The position numbers and the translations under genes are program-made. DNA of 64,000 nucleotides, from NCBI GenBank assembly GCA_023420895.1, contig JAEZUY010000002.1, positions 34,239 through 98,238 of the forward strand, in the 5' to 3' direction. The stretch is from Bacillota bacterium (GTDB lineage: Bacteria; Bacillota; Clostridia; Tissierellales; Gottschalkiaceae). Below, piece after piece: positions 17,402 through 25,458 of this stretch (position 1 is the stretch's first letter; every line of letters begins with the position of its first letter). The notes under the pieces were generated by a model. It saw only the letters and a list, made by a program, of their open reading frames with translations. It did not search any database and was not told the origin of the DNA.

Positions 17402-17923
17402 ATGGAAAGATTAGTTGGTAAAAAAGCGCCTGATTTTAATCTTCCAGCAGTTTTAGGAGATGGATCAGACTTTACAGAAGTAAAATTATCAGATTACGAA
17501 GGCAAGTATCTAGTACTTTATTTCTATCCGCTAGATTTTACTTTCATCTGACCTACTGAAATAAGAGCCTTCAGTGAAAGGTATGATGAATTTAAGGAAC
17601 TTAATACAGAAGTTCTTGGAGTGAGTACAGACAGTGAACACTCACACAAAGCTTGGATAGATTCAAATCTGGGTGAACTTAACCACCCATTAGGATCAGA
17701 CAAAACTAGAACAGCAGCTGCAGATTACGGAGTTCTTGTAGAGGACGAAGGTATCGCATTAAGAGGTCTGTTCATAATAGATCCGGAAGGAATAGTTAGA
17801 TACGGACTTTATCAGGATCTTGATGTCGGCAGAAATGTTGATGAAGTTATAAGAGTTCTAAAGGGTCTTCAGACAGGCGGACTGGTTCCAGCGAACTGGG
17901 AAGAAGGAGACGAACTTCTATAA
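17402..17923 (+). CDS. prxU: Selenocysteine-containing peroxiredoxin (UGA at codon 50 read as Sec)
   Basis: Thiol/selenol peroxidase that reduces hydroperoxides; 173 residues with the in-frame TGA (17549-17551) counted as Sec50. The flanks [15 protein letters not shown] align exactly with DFTFVCPTEIRGFSE of the Cys paralog at 18208, placing Sec at the peroxidatic position. The catalytic Arg is in [12 protein letters not shown]. The paralog has the resolving Cys in GGLCPINW, but here the same place reads GGLVPANW, so this enzyme lacks that resolving Cys and must be recycled by an external thiol. ATG 17402 follows AAAGGAGAG. A stem-loop suited to be a SECIS lies downstream of the UGA. Ordinary gene callers would split or truncate this gene. 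Confidence 0.93.
17552..17582 (+). promoter_or_regulatory. Candidate bacterial SECIS element of prxU
   Basis: Two mutually exclusive hairpins follow the UGA. GCCTT (17567-17571) pairs with AAGGT (17578-17582) around loop CAGTGA about 20-25 nt after UGA, the usual distance. Alternatively ACTGAA (17555-17560) pairs with TTCAGT (17570-17575) around a nine-nt loop closer to the UGA. Confidence 0.55.
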
Positions 17924-17948
17924 TAACTGAAATTTAAAATTCTTGGCA

Positions 17949-17994
17949 ATAAAACTTTCATAATAAAAACTTTCATAATAAAACTTTCTAATAA
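17949..17994 (+). repeat. Short tandem repeat, about three copies of a 14-15-bp unit
   Basis: AAAACTTTCATAAT(AA) appears at 17951 and 17966 and, slightly changed, as AAAACTTTCTAATAA at 17980. It lies just after prxU and before its terminator. Confidence 0.8.
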
Positions 17995-18026
17995 AGGCGG
18001 AGATGATTCTCTGCCTTTTATTTTTT
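17993..18026 (+). terminator. Intrinsic terminator after prxU
   Basis: 11-bp stem (17993-18003 with 18008-18018, one G-U pair), loop TGAT, then a T-rich tract. Confidence 0.85.
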
Positions 18027-18052
18027 CTTTTTAAATCGAAAAACAGACTGAA

Positions 18053-18088
18053 ATAGAAAAAATCTATAGATAATACATTATAGATAAT
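18053..18088 (+). promoter_or_regulatory. Repeat-rich control region of the Cys peroxiredoxin gene
   Basis: Contains ATAGAAAAAATCTAT (18053-18067), identical to half of the prxU palindrome, and two direct copies of TATAGATAAT (18065-18074 and 18079-18088, 14 bp apart). CATTATAGATAATG (18077-18090) is itself a 12/14 palindrome of the Fur/PerR size class. Regulator unknown. Confidence 0.45.
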
Positions 18089-18207
18089 GATACTCGATAC
18101 AAATAAGTGAATATCATTCTAAAAAAGGGATATATATTAATAAGCGGACATTGATTTAAAATGTCTATTATTAAGAAAAAAAGTTTTTATATGGAGGAGT
18201 TGTTTTT

Positions 18208-18729
18208 ATGTCAAGACTAGTTGGAAAAGCGGCACCAGATTTTAAAATGACAGCAGTAAAAGGGGACGGAAGCGATTTCTTAGATGTTCAGCTTTCAGAC
18301 TACAAAGGAAAATACCTTGTACTTTTCTTCTATCCTGCTGACTTCACATTCGTATGTCCTACTGAAATAAGAGGATTCTCAGAAAAATACGAAGAATTCG
18401 CAAAAGAAGGTGCAGAAATACTTGGAGTGAGCGTTGACGGAGAATATGTTCACAAAGCATGGATAAATTCAGATCTAGGAAAACTGAATTTCCCATTAGC
18501 TTCAGATATAACTAAAAAAGCTGCAACAGACTACGAAGTTCTTATAGAAGACGAAGGAGTTGCACTAAGAGGACTATTCATAATAGATCCAGACGGAGTT
18601 ATAAAACATCAGACTGTTAACCACAACGACGTTGGAAGAAATGTTGATGAAACTCTAAGAACGCTTAAAGCGCTTAAAACAGGCGGACTTTGCCCTATAA
18701 ACTGGGAAGAAGGAGACGAACTTCTTTAA
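18208..18729 (+). CDS. Peroxiredoxin (2-Cys, AhpC/Prx1 type)
   Basis: Cys-containing paralog of prxU, also 173 residues. Peroxidatic Cys50 in FTFVCPTEI, catalytic Arg in [12 protein letters not shown], resolving Cys in GGLCPINWEEG, and the Prx1 motif HQTVNHNDVGRN, which prxU has lost. It reduces hydrogen peroxide and organic peroxides with a thioredoxin-like donor. ATG 18208 follows ATGGAGGAG. It has its own leader and terminator, so it is transcribed separately from prxU despite the tandem arrangement. The gene probably arose by duplication, with one copy keeping Sec and the other Cys. Confidence 0.95.
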   Translation: MSRLVGKAAPDFKMTAVKGDGSDFLDVQLSDYKGKYLVLFFYPADFTFVCPTEIRGFSEKYEEFAKEGAEILGVSVDGEYVHKAWINSDLGKLNFPLASDITKKAATDYEVLIEDEGVALRGLFIIDPDGVIKHQTVNHNDVGRNVDETLRTLKALKTGGLCPINWEEGDELL

Positions 18730-18739
18730 TAAAAAGATT

Positions 18740-18762
18740 GAGCCCGGAAGGGCTCTTTTTTT
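18740..18762 (+). terminator. Intrinsic terminator after the Cys peroxiredoxin
   Basis: GAGCCC/GGGCTC stem with GGAA tetraloop and seven T. Confidence 0.93.
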
Positions 18763-18792
18763 GTGCCAAGTTATGGAATAAGCCTAATATTT

Positions 18793-18820
18793 TGTTTAGA
18801 CAGTCTTTTAAGAGTGTATA
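18793..18820 (+). promoter_or_regulatory. Sigma-B-like promoter of the superoxide reductase gene
   Basis: TGTTT (18793-18797), 16-nt spacer, GTGTATA (18814-18820), that is GTTTAG-N14-GTGTAT, one mismatch to each half of the sigma-B consensus. Confidence 0.45.
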
Positions 18821-18863
18821 TATATATTAAGAGGTAAAACAAAATTTTAGGAGGTTTTTAAAA

Positions 18864-19235
18864 ATGGCTATAGAAAAACTTGTTAAATCAGGAGACTGGA
18901 AAGGTGAAAAACACGTACCAGCAATAATAGCTCCAGAAAAATTCACAGCTGGAGAAGCAATAAAAGTTAAAGTTCACGTTGGAGAAGAAATAGGACATCC
19001 TAATACTCTAGAACACTATATAAAATGGATAAAACTTTTCTTCATTCCTGAAGGAGGATCAGTTGCAGTTGAATTAGGAAATTATGAATTTGCAGCTCAC
19101 GGAGAACTTGAAAACTTTGCAGAACCATGTGCGGAAGTAACTGTTAAGCTTCCTAAATCAGGAAAACTTTATGCAATGAGCTATTGCAATATCCACGGAC
19201 TTTGGGAAAACGAATTAGAAGTTACAGCTGAATAA
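18864..19235 (+). CDS. Superoxide reductase (neelaredoxin, class II)
   Basis: Reduces superoxide to hydrogen peroxide without releasing oxygen, typical of anaerobes. The 123-residue product lacks the N-terminal desulforedoxin domain, so it is the one-iron class II type. The His4Cys iron site is complete: His17 in EKHVP, His45 and His51 in GHPNTLEHYIKW, Cys108 and His111 in YCNIHGLW. The Glu-Lys pair before His17 supplies the catalytic Lys. ATG 18864 follows AGGAGG. The hydrogen peroxide it makes can be removed by the peroxiredoxins just upstream and the catalase at 60375. Confidence 0.95.
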   Translation: MAIEKLVKSGDWKGEKHVPAIIAPEKFTAGEAIKVKVHVGEEIGHPNTLEHYIKWIKLFFIPEGGSVAVELGNYEFAAHGELENFAEPCAEVTVKLPKSGKLYAMSYCNIHGLWENELEVTAE

Positions 19236-19256
19236 TAAAAGCTTTTAAAGATAAAC

Positions 19257-19284
19257 GGACAGATTATATCTGTCCTTTCTTTTT
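19257..19284 (+). terminator. Intrinsic terminator after superoxide reductase
   Basis: GGACAGAT/ATCTGTCC stem with loop TAT and a T-rich tail. Confidence 0.9.
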
Positions 19285-19312
19285 GTCTAAAAACCTTTAT
19301 ATATGTTATACT
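19283..19312 (+). promoter_or_regulatory. Promoter of tyrS
   Basis: TTGTCT (19283-19288), 18-nt spacer, TATACT (19307-19312). It predicts a leader of about 148 nt. Confidence 0.5.
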
Positions 19313-19370
19313 AGGAAGTGGAAGTATGAAGCTGCCGACAGAGCGGCGGCAATAGTTTTACAGGAAATAC

Positions 19371-19404
19371 AGCTTTTCATCCTTGGGGAAGAAGGGCTTT
19401 TTTT
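19371..19404 (+). terminator. Attenuator-like terminator in the tyrS leader
   Basis: AGCTTTTC (19371-19378) pairs with GAAGGGCT (19391-19398, two G-U pairs) and is followed by six T, between promoter and gene. A G/C-rich hairpin (19331-19337 with 19344-19350) precedes it. I see no T-box core (TGGNACC), so the control signal is unknown. Confidence 0.45.
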
Positions 19405-19417
19405 AATTAAATTAACG

Positions 19418-19466
19418 AAAGGCGGTGCAGTGCTCAGCTGATAAGAATACTGAGCAGATTTAAACT
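19418..19466 (+). promoter_or_regulatory. tyrS translation start with stem-loop between SD and ATG
   Basis: AAAGGCGG (19418-19425) is 41 nt from the ATG. In between lies a stem TGCTCAG/CTGAGCA (19431-19437 with 19450-19456); folding it brings the SD to about 15 nt from the start. No other SD-like sequence is nearer. Confidence 0.5.
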
Positions 19467-20699
19467 ATGGCAGAAAGAAACGTATTTGATACTCTCATGG
19501 AGAGAGGATATATCAAACAGATGACTCATGAAGATGAGATTAGAGATCTTCTTGGAAAAGAGAAGATAACATTCTATATAGGTTTTGACCCTACAGCAGA
19601 CAGTCTTCACGTAGGTCACTTTATAGCTATGATGTTCATGGCACATATGCAGAGAGCAGGCCACAGACCTATAGCTCTTGTAGGAGGAGGAACTGCTACA
19701 ATAGGAGACCCTTCTGGAAGAACAGATATGAGAAAAATGCTTACGAGAGAAGATATAAACAGAAATGCTGAAGCTATAAAAGGACAGCTTGAAAAACTTG
19801 TAGATTTCTCAGACGGAAAAGCTCTTATGGTTGATAATGCAGACTGGCTTTTAGATCTGAACTATGTTGATTTTCTGAGAGATGTGGGAATACATTTTTC
19901 AGTTAACAGAATGCTTACTGCAGAATGTTTCAAACAGAGACTTGAAAAAGGTCTTTCATTCCTTGAATTCAACTACATGCTTATGCAGGGATACGATTTC
20001 TACGTACTTAACAAAGAATACGGATGTAAAATGCAGCTTGGAGGAGACGACCAGTGGTCTAATATGATTGCAGGTATGGATCTTATAAGAAGAAAGGGCG
20101 GAGAACAGGTTTACGCTATGACTTGCACTCTTCTTACTAACAGTGAAGGACAGAAAATGGGTAAAACTGCAGGAGGAGCAGTATGGCTTTCAGCTGACAA
20201 GATGTCTCCATACGACTTCTATCAGTACTGGAGAAACGTTGACGATGCTGATGTGAATAAATGTCTAAGAATGCTTACATTTATACCGATGGATGAGATA
20301 GAAAGACTTTCAGCGCTTGAAGGTTCAGAAATAAATAAAGCAAAAGAAATATTAGCTTACGAAGTTACAAAGCTTATACACGGAGAAGAAGAAGCGGAAA
20401 AAGCTCAGGAAGCGGCTAGAGCGCTGTTTGAAGGGGGAGCTGATTCTGACTCAATACCTTCTACAGATATGGAAGCTTCTGTATTCGAAGAAGGAATAGG
20501 ACTTCTGGGACTTCTTACAGAATTAGGACTTACAAAATCTAACGGAGAAGCTAGAAGACTCGTTCAGCAGAACGGAATATCTATAAACGATGAAACAGTT
20601 TCTGATCCTAGAATGACTGTAGATAAATCATTCTTCAAAGACGGAAGCATGATGATAAGAAAAGGAAAGAAAGTTTATCATAGAGTAAATATGAAATAA
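19467..20699 (+). CDS. tyrS: Tyrosyl-tRNA synthetase
   Basis: Charges tRNA-Tyr; class I synthetase of 410 residues. [12 protein letters not shown] carries the HIGH-like motif, GGDDQWSNM binds tyrosine, and QKMGKTAGG is the KMSKS loop. The final ~65 residues form an S4 RNA-binding domain ([17 protein letters not shown]). It begins a two-gene unit with the MATE exporter 15 bp downstream. The leader carries an attenuator-like terminator and an unusual SD-hairpin-start arrangement. Confidence 0.97.
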   Translation: MAERNVFDTLMERGYIKQMTHEDEIRDLLGKEKITFYIGFDPTADSLHVGHFIAMMFMAHMQRAGHRPIALVGGGTATIGDPSGRTDMRKMLTREDINRNAEAIKGQLEKLVDFSDGKALMVDNADWLLDLNYVDFLRDVGIHFSVNRMLTAECFKQRLEKGLSFLEFNYMLMQGYDFYVLNKEYGCKMQLGGDDQWSNMIAGMDLIRRKGGEQVYAMTCTLLTNSEGQKMGKTAGGAVWLSADKMSPYDFYQYWRNVDDADVNKCLRMLTFIPMDEIERLSALEGSEINKAKEILAYEVTKLIHGEEEAEKAQEAARALFEGGADSDSIPSTDMEASVFEEGIGLLGLLTELGLTKSNGEARRLVQQNGISINDETVSDPRMTVDKSFFKDGSMMIRKGKKVYHRVNMK

Positions 20700-20714
20700 G
20701 AAAGGCGGAAATTA

Positions 20715-22088
20715 ATGAATACATCTCAACAGCTCGGTGAAGAGAAAATATCGAGTCTGCTTTTCAAATTTTCACTTCCTGCAATAGTCGCAATGCTTGT
20801 AAATGCGATTTACAATGTCGTGGACAGGATGTTCATAGGGAGACTGGTAGGTCCTGAGGCGTTTGCAGGAGCCTTTGTAGCGTTTCCTATAATTCTGATA
20901 GTCGTGGCGTTCGGAAATCTTGCGGGATTCGGAGGAGCTTCTCTTACGTCTATAAGACTCGGTCAGAAGAAGGAAGAAGAGGCCAAGATGATTTTTGGAA
21001 ATTCTTTTCTTCTTTCCGTAATTCTTGCAGTGCTGTTCACTGGAGCCATATTCATATTTATGGAGCCAATTCTTAGATTCTTCGGTTCTACAGATGAAAT
21101 AATGGACTATTCGAAACAGTATATGGGATTCGTTGCACTCGGATTTCCATTTCAGATTATTGCAATAAGTCTGAACAGCTTTATGAGAGCCCTTGGAAAA
21201 CCGAAGCTTGCAATGAGCACTATGCTCATAGGAGCTATCGCGAATATAATTATGGATGCTCTTTTCATGTATGTTCTGGATATGGGAATAATAGGAGCGG
21301 CAATAGCTACGAGTATAGCTCAGGTGCTTTCTTTCACGTTCGTGATTCAGTATTTTCTTTCAAAGAGAGCGCCTATAAGACTTGAAAGAGCTTATATGGT
21401 TCCGCAGTTTTTCCAGATAAGAAAAATACTTGCACTTGGGATGACTCAGTTCTCGATACAGCTTCTGAACAGTCTTATAACTTTAATATACAACAGAATT
21501 CTTGCAGAGCACGGAGGGGCAATAGCTATTTCGACTTACGGAATAATAAGCAGTGTTCTTTCTGTAATAGTTCTGCCTGTATTCGGACTTAATCAGGGTT
21601 CTCAGCCTATAGTCGGATATAATTACGGAGCTGAAAATTATGACAGAGTTAAAGCGACTCTTAAACTCGCTATAAAATATGCAACGATTTTCACTACTCT
21701 CGGATTCATAGTGACCCAGTTTTTCACGACATATCTGGTGCAGCTGTTTACAAAAGATCCGGAGCTTATAGACGCGGCATCTCATGGAGTCAGAAAATTC
21801 TTCATGATGTTTATCATAGTTGGATTCCAGATAGTTTCGTCCAACTATTTTCAGGCAAAAGGTCTTCCTTTGAGATCTTTTATTCTGAGCATATCCAGAC
21901 AGGGACTGATACTCGTTCCTGCGCTTTTCATTCTTTCGAGAGCTTACGGGCTTGACGGAATATGGTATGCGGCGCCTCTTGCAGATGCGGCATCAGCTGT
22001 TTTCACTGGAGCAGTTCTTTTTTATGATATGAAGAAGATGAATCAGATGGAAGCGGAAAAACTGAAAAGAGAAAAAATTGCAGCTTAA
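20715..22088 (+). CDS. MATE-family multidrug efflux transporter
   Basis: Na+ or H+ coupled drug/metabolite exporter of the MATE/DinF-NorM superfamily, 457 residues with about twelve membrane segments. It begins with the typical KFSLPAIVAMLVNAIYNVVDRMFIG helix (in part), and the second repeat has GLNQGSQPIVGYNYGA. AAAGGCGG lies 6 nt before ATG. It sits 15 bp behind tyrS and ends at a terminator. Substrate unknown. Confidence 0.9.
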   Translation: MNTSQQLGEEKISSLLFKFSLPAIVAMLVNAIYNVVDRMFIGRLVGPEAFAGAFVAFPIILIVVAFGNLAGFGGASLTSIRLGQKKEEEAKMIFGNSFLLSVILAVLFTGAIFIFMEPILRFFGSTDEIMDYSKQYMGFVALGFPFQIIAISLNSFMRALGKPKLAMSTMLIGAIANIIMDALFMYVLDMGIIGAAIATSIAQVLSFTFVIQYFLSKRAPIRLERAYMVPQFFQIRKILALGMTQFSIQLLNSLITLIYNRILAEHGGAIAISTYGIISSVLSVIVLPVFGLNQGSQPIVGYNYGAENYDRVKATLKLAIKYATIFTTLGFIVTQFFTTYLVQLFTKDPELIDAASHGVRKFFMMFIIVGFQIVSSNYFQAKGLPLRSFILSISRQGLILVPALFILSRAYGLDGIWYAAPLADAASAVFTGAVLFYDMKKMNQMEAEKLKREKIAA

Positions 22089-22096
22089 TTTCAAAT

Positions 22097-22148
22097 AAAA
22101 GCCTGAAGGTTTGAATTCTTCTGAAATTCAGATCTTCAGGCTTTTTTC
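22097..22148 (+). terminator. Intrinsic terminator after the MATE gene
   Basis: Long stem AAAAGCCTGAAG.../CTTCAGGCTTTT with a smaller inner hairpin (GAATT...AATTC), then T-run. Confidence 0.88.
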
Positions 22149-22174
22149 ATAAACTTGTAGAAGGCCGGAATCAT

Positions 22175-22233
22175 TGATTATCAGCCGTTACTATGATAAA
22201 ATTTACATAGTCAATAGTAATAGTGATTATCAG
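22175..22233 (+). promoter_or_regulatory. Two Fur-like half boxes upstream of the ABC-cupin operon
   Basis: TGATTATCAG occurs at 22175-22184 and 22224-22233. The second lies within AATAGTGATTATCA, the exact reverse complement of 14 bp of the metal ABC operon box at 12639-12652. It implies shared metal control. Confidence 0.5.
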
Positions 22234-22264
22234 TTTAATTAAATATTACTATGGGGTGATCAAT

Positions 22265-23334
22265 ATGAAAAAGTTAATCGCAATTATTTTATCAGCATTT
22301 ATGCTTTTAAATTTAGTTGCATGCGGTGGAGATCCGGCAGAAGAAACAAAAGAAGAATCTAAAGCCGGAGAAGCGCAGGAAGAAATCTTAAAAGAAGAAG
22401 AAGAGAAGGAAGAAAAAGCGAAAGAAAAGACAGAGGAGACTACGGAAGAGGCAATAAGTCTCAAGGTAGGAGCGCCTAAAGCGCCGCCGACACTTCCAGT
22501 TCTTCACATGATAGAGGAAAAGACATTAGGAGAGAATGTAAATCTTGAACTTGACATCTGGAACGATCCGGAACAGCTTATTGCTATGGTTCAGGATAAC
22601 GAGCATGATATGTTCGCATTTCCTCTGACAGTAGTTGCAAAGTTAAACAGTAAAGATGTGCCTGTGACTTTAATGAATGTCAACACATGGGGTGTAACTT
22701 ACTTCATGACGAGTGACAAAGATTTTAAATCATGGGAAGATTTGAGAGGGAAAACAGTTTATGTTCCGCTTCAGTCGAGTCCGCCTGATGCACTGACTCA
22801 GTATTTCTTAAACGAGGCAGTAAAGTAGGAGAGGATGTAAACATAGTTTATGCTTCGATGACTGAAGTTACAAGTGCTTTAGTATCGGGACAAGCAGAAT
22901 ATGCAACAATTATTGAGCCGCAATGTACAATTGCTCATTCAAAAAATGAAAACCTCATCACGGCTTTCAGCTTTGAAGATGAGTGGAAAAAAGCAACAGG
23001 AACAGACACTATGATTCCAAATGCAGGATGGGGAGCAAAAAACAGCTTCATAGAAGAACATCCTGAATTTACAGAAAAATTCCAGGAAGCTTATAAAGAG
23101 AGCTTAGAATGGGTTTTGGCAAATCCTAAAGAAGCATCTGAACTTGCTGAAAAATATCTTGATATGCCTGCACCGATAATAGAACAGGCGATTCCGAGAA
23201 TGGGACTGCATTTTAAAACAGCAGTTGAATCAGAAGAAGAACTTGATATGTTCTATAATTTACTGAATGATTTTGATCCAAAAATGATTGGCGGAAAACT
23301 TCCGGATAAATCGATGTATTATAACCATGAATAA
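22265..23334 (+). pseudogene. ABC transporter substrate-binding lipoprotein, interrupted by a -1 frameshift
   Basis: NMT1/SsuA/ThiY-type binding protein, about 356 residues if restored. Signal peptide with lipobox NLVAC, a Glu/Lys-rich linker (about residues 25-60), then VGAPKAPPTLPVLHMIEEK and SWEDLRGKTVYVPLQSSP. The frame stops at TAG 22826-22828 after ...FLNEAVK. Reading resumes at 22825 in another frame with VGEDVNIVYASMTEVTSALV and continues to 23334 without further damage. One added A in the AAA run at 22822-22824 restores the frame. This is either a recent inactivation, a sequencing error or, less likely, programmed slippage. Its end overlaps the permease by 8 bp. Confidence 0.8.
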
Positions 23335-24076
23335 ATTTAAAACATACTTTTTATCAGCAATTATTTTTCTCGGAATTTGGGAGATAGGAACATTTTTCTT
23401 TCCGCCGCTCGTTGTTCCTCCTATAGAAGAAGTTTTAAGATGTCTTATCGACATACTTAAAGATTCAGGAACAGGAAGAACAGTCCTTTTAACTATAGTG
23501 AGATTTATTTTAGGACTTGGAGCAGGAATTGTTATTGGAAGCGTGATAGGATTTTTATTCGGAATATTTCCAAAATTTGAGAGACTATGTTCGCCTTATC
23601 TGAATATATTACAGGCGACACCTCCCGTCTGCTGGGTTGTGCTTGCGCTTGTATGGTTCGGATTTAACGGAAAGCCGAGCATATTCATCGTTGCGACAGC
23701 CACTATTCCTGTAATGGTTATAAACTTGAGCAGCGGAATCAAGAGTATTGACAGTGATCTTATGGAGATGGCTCAGTGCTATCACTTTTCGAAAGCGAAA
23801 GTGTTAAGGCATATTGTAATTCCAACAGTTTCTCCGTATTTTCAGTCAGCTCTCCATATAGTCATAGGAAACGGCTGGAAACTTGTCGTTATGGCTGAAG
23901 TTTTAACGACTAATACGGGAATAGGCGGAGCAATTTTATCAGCGAGACTGAATATAGAGCCTGAAATGGTAATAGCATGGGCGGTTATCACGATAACAGC
24001 ATGTTATCTGACTCAGGCGCTGATTAAAAAGATATTTTTATCAAGGAGGGGATTCAGGTTTGCTAAAGCTGACTAA
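23327..24076 (+). CDS. ABC transporter permease (SsuC/TauC/ThiX type)
   Basis: Inner-membrane permease of the binding-protein-dependent family, about 249 residues and six membrane segments. It has SPYLNILQATPPVCWVVLALVWFG and the EAA loop MAQCYHFSKAKVLRHIVIPTVSPYF (in part). ATG 23327 overlaps the receptor stop by 8 bp and has no strong SD of its own, suggesting coupling; the upstream in-frame codon at 23288 lies inside the receptor. Confidence 0.9.
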   Translation: MNKFKTYFLSAIIFLGIWEIGTFFFPPLVVPPIEEVLRCLIDILKDSGTGRTVLLTIVRFILGLGAGIVIGSVIGFLFGIFPKFERLCSPYLNILQATPPVCWVVLALVWFGFNGKPSIFIVATATIPVMVINLSSGIKSIDSDLMEMAQCYHFSKAKVLRHIVIPTVSPYFQSALHIVIGNGWKLVVMAEVLTTNTGIGGAILSARLNIEPEMVIAWAVITITACYLTQALIKKIFLSRRGFRFAKAD

Positions 24077-24800
24077 TCTGGAAAAGAGTTTTAACGATTT
24101 AAATATAGTGAAAAATTTGAGCTTAGAAGTAGAACCGGGTGAAATCCTCGCTCTTGTCGGACCGTCAGGCTGCGGAAAATCGACGCTTATGAATATGATA
24201 TCCGGCCTTATTGAACCGGATAAAGGAACTATTGAAAAGAAAATTGAAAAAATAGGTTATCTTTTTCAAGGGCCAAGACTTTTGCCATGGAGAACTGTTT
24301 TCGAGAATGTCTCTATCGCAGGAGATAAAAAAGATGAAGAATCTGTAAACAGATGGATAAAAGAAGTGGGCCTCAAAGGCTTTGAAAATTACTATCCTCA
24401 GCAGCTTTCGGGAGGAATGAAAAGAAGATGCGCTCTTGCGAGAGCTCTTTATTACGGAGGAAATCTTCTTCTGATGGATGAGCCTTTTTCAGGACTGGAC
24501 TATGGAATAAGAATGGACATGCTGAATCTTCTTCTGGATATCTGGAGAAGAGAAAAGCCGGGGATACTGTTTGTAACACATGAAATTGATGAAGTGCTGA
24601 AAGTTGCGAACAGAGTTGCACTTTTAAGTGCAAGACCGCTTACAATTCAGGAAATTCTTGTGCTGCCGGGCAGTCCGGGAAGGAATACCGCAGATCCTGA
24701 ACTTGAGTACTACAGAAAGAAAATTATAGATGCAGTCACAAAAGAAACTAAGAAACAGGGAGAGGAAGAAACAGATGGGAAAATTACGAAACCTGCCTAA
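24060..24800 (+). CDS. ABC transporter ATP-binding protein (SsuB/TauB type)
   Basis: ATPase subunit, 246 residues: Walker A VGPSGCGKSTLMN, Q-loop LFQGPRLLPWRTV (typical of nitrate/sulfonate/taurine-type importers), signature LSGGMKRRCALARAL, Walker B LLLMDEPF, switch His FVTHEIDE. TTG 24060 follows AAGGAGG and overlaps the permease by 17 bp. The substrate class of this family is broad (sulfonates, thiamine precursors, metals chelated by small molecules), and the Fur-like boxes upstream hint at a metal link. Confidence 0.92.
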   Translation: MLKLTNLEKSFNDLNIVKNLSLEVEPGEILALVGPSGCGKSTLMNMISGLIEPDKGTIEKKIEKIGYLFQGPRLLPWRTVFENVSIAGDKKDEESVNRWIKEVGLKGFENYYPQQLSGGMKRRCALARALYYGGNLLLMDEPFSGLDYGIRMDMLNLLLDIWRREKPGILFVTHEIDEVLKVANRVALLSARPLTIQEILVLPGSPGRNTADPELEYYRKKIIDAVTKETKKQGEEETDGKITKPA

Positions 24801-25104
24801 AGACAGTCCAGAACTGTTAAATGATTTAATAGATATAAGAGAGGGAAGAGTAATAAGCATGGCGCTTTCAAAGTCTGACAGCTGTCAGATTATGCTTCTG
24901 AGTTTCGGTGACGGAGAGAGCGTCAGCGAAGAAACTTATTTCGGCGACACTTTCTATTATGTACTAGAAGGGAAAATGCCGGTTTATGAAGACGGAAATA
25001 AAAAAGTTATACATGAAGGCGAATGCTTATGTGTTCCAAAAGGAGTTCTTCACGCTGTAGGAGGAGAAGGACCTTTTAAGATACTGCAAATTACAGTAGA
25101 ATAG
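24775..25104 (+). CDS. Small cupin-domain protein 1
   Basis: 109-residue single-domain cupin. The barrel motif region GDTFYYVLEGKMPVYEDG and CVPKGVLHAVGGEGPFKIL match cupin motifs 1 and 2. In motif 1 the metal-binding His positions are replaced (SVSEETYFGD), leaving one clear His (VLHAV), so metal binding may be lost. It starts inside the ATPase gene (26-bp overlap) and is the fourth member of the ABC operon. Function unknown; it may handle or sense the transported ligand. Confidence 0.8.
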   Translation: MGKLRNLPKDSPELLNDLIDIREGRVISMALSKSDSCQIMLLSFGDGESVSEETYFGDTFYYVLEGKMPVYEDGNKKVIHEGECLCVPKGVLHAVGGEGPFKILQITVE

Positions 25105-25115
25105 GAGAGATAAGA

Positions 25116-25448
25116 ATGGACAAGCTTATAAAGAATTTACCTCATGAAGTTCCTTTTAATATAAAAGACGAGGTTCAGTATGAAGAAGGAAAAGTAGTAA
25201 GTCTTACTCTTGCTCAGGAATCGGGAGTTGGAATGACGCTTTTCGCATTTGATGAGGGTGAAGGTGTGAGCACTCATGCGGCGCCCGGAGATGCATTTGT
25301 GAATATTTTAGAAGGAAAAGCTCTAATAACGATTGACGGTAAAGAGAATGAAGTTAGCGAAGGGGAAGGCATTATAATGCCTGCTAAAATTCCTCACGCA
25401 GTAAAAGCGGTAACGAAGTTTAAAATGCTTTTAACAGTTGTTAAATAA
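25116..25448 (+). CDS. Small cupin-domain protein 2
   Basis: 110-residue cupin, paralog of the gene 11 bp upstream: STHAAPGDAFVNILEGKALI (motif 1, one His retained) and MPAKIPHAVKAVTKFKML (motif 2 His). AGGAGAG SD. Last gene before a strong terminator. The pair may form a heterodimer. No enzymatic function can be inferred. Confidence 0.82.
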   Translation: MDKLIKNLPHEVPFNIKDEVQYEEGKVVSLTLAQESGVGMTLFAFDEGEGVSTHAAPGDAFVNILEGKALITIDGKENEVSEGEGIIMPAKIPHAVKAVTKFKMLLTVVK

Positions 25449-25458
25449 TTTGTTATTC

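Noticed and set aside
17549..17551. In-frame TGA in the peroxiredoxin gene as a nonsense mutation
   Set aside because: It replaces exactly the peroxidatic Cys, the frame continues intact, a SECIS-like hairpin follows, and a second TGA at a Cys-like site occurs in the HesB-like gene.
17949..17994. CRISPR-like array
   Set aside because: Only three 14-15-bp units directly abutting, with no spacers and no cas genes.
18107..18132. Sigma-B-like promoter of the Cys peroxiredoxin (GTGAAT-N14-GGGATA)
   Set aside because: Neither half matches well enough (no WGWTT, GGGATA instead of GGGWAW); left out of the six-member set.
19313..19466. T-box riboswitch upstream of tyrS
   Set aside because: No TGGNACC core or stem I features could be found in the leader.
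22826..22828. TAG in the ABC receptor as a recoded codon (pyrrolysine)
   Set aside because: Homology resumes in a different frame, so this is a frameshift, not readthrough.
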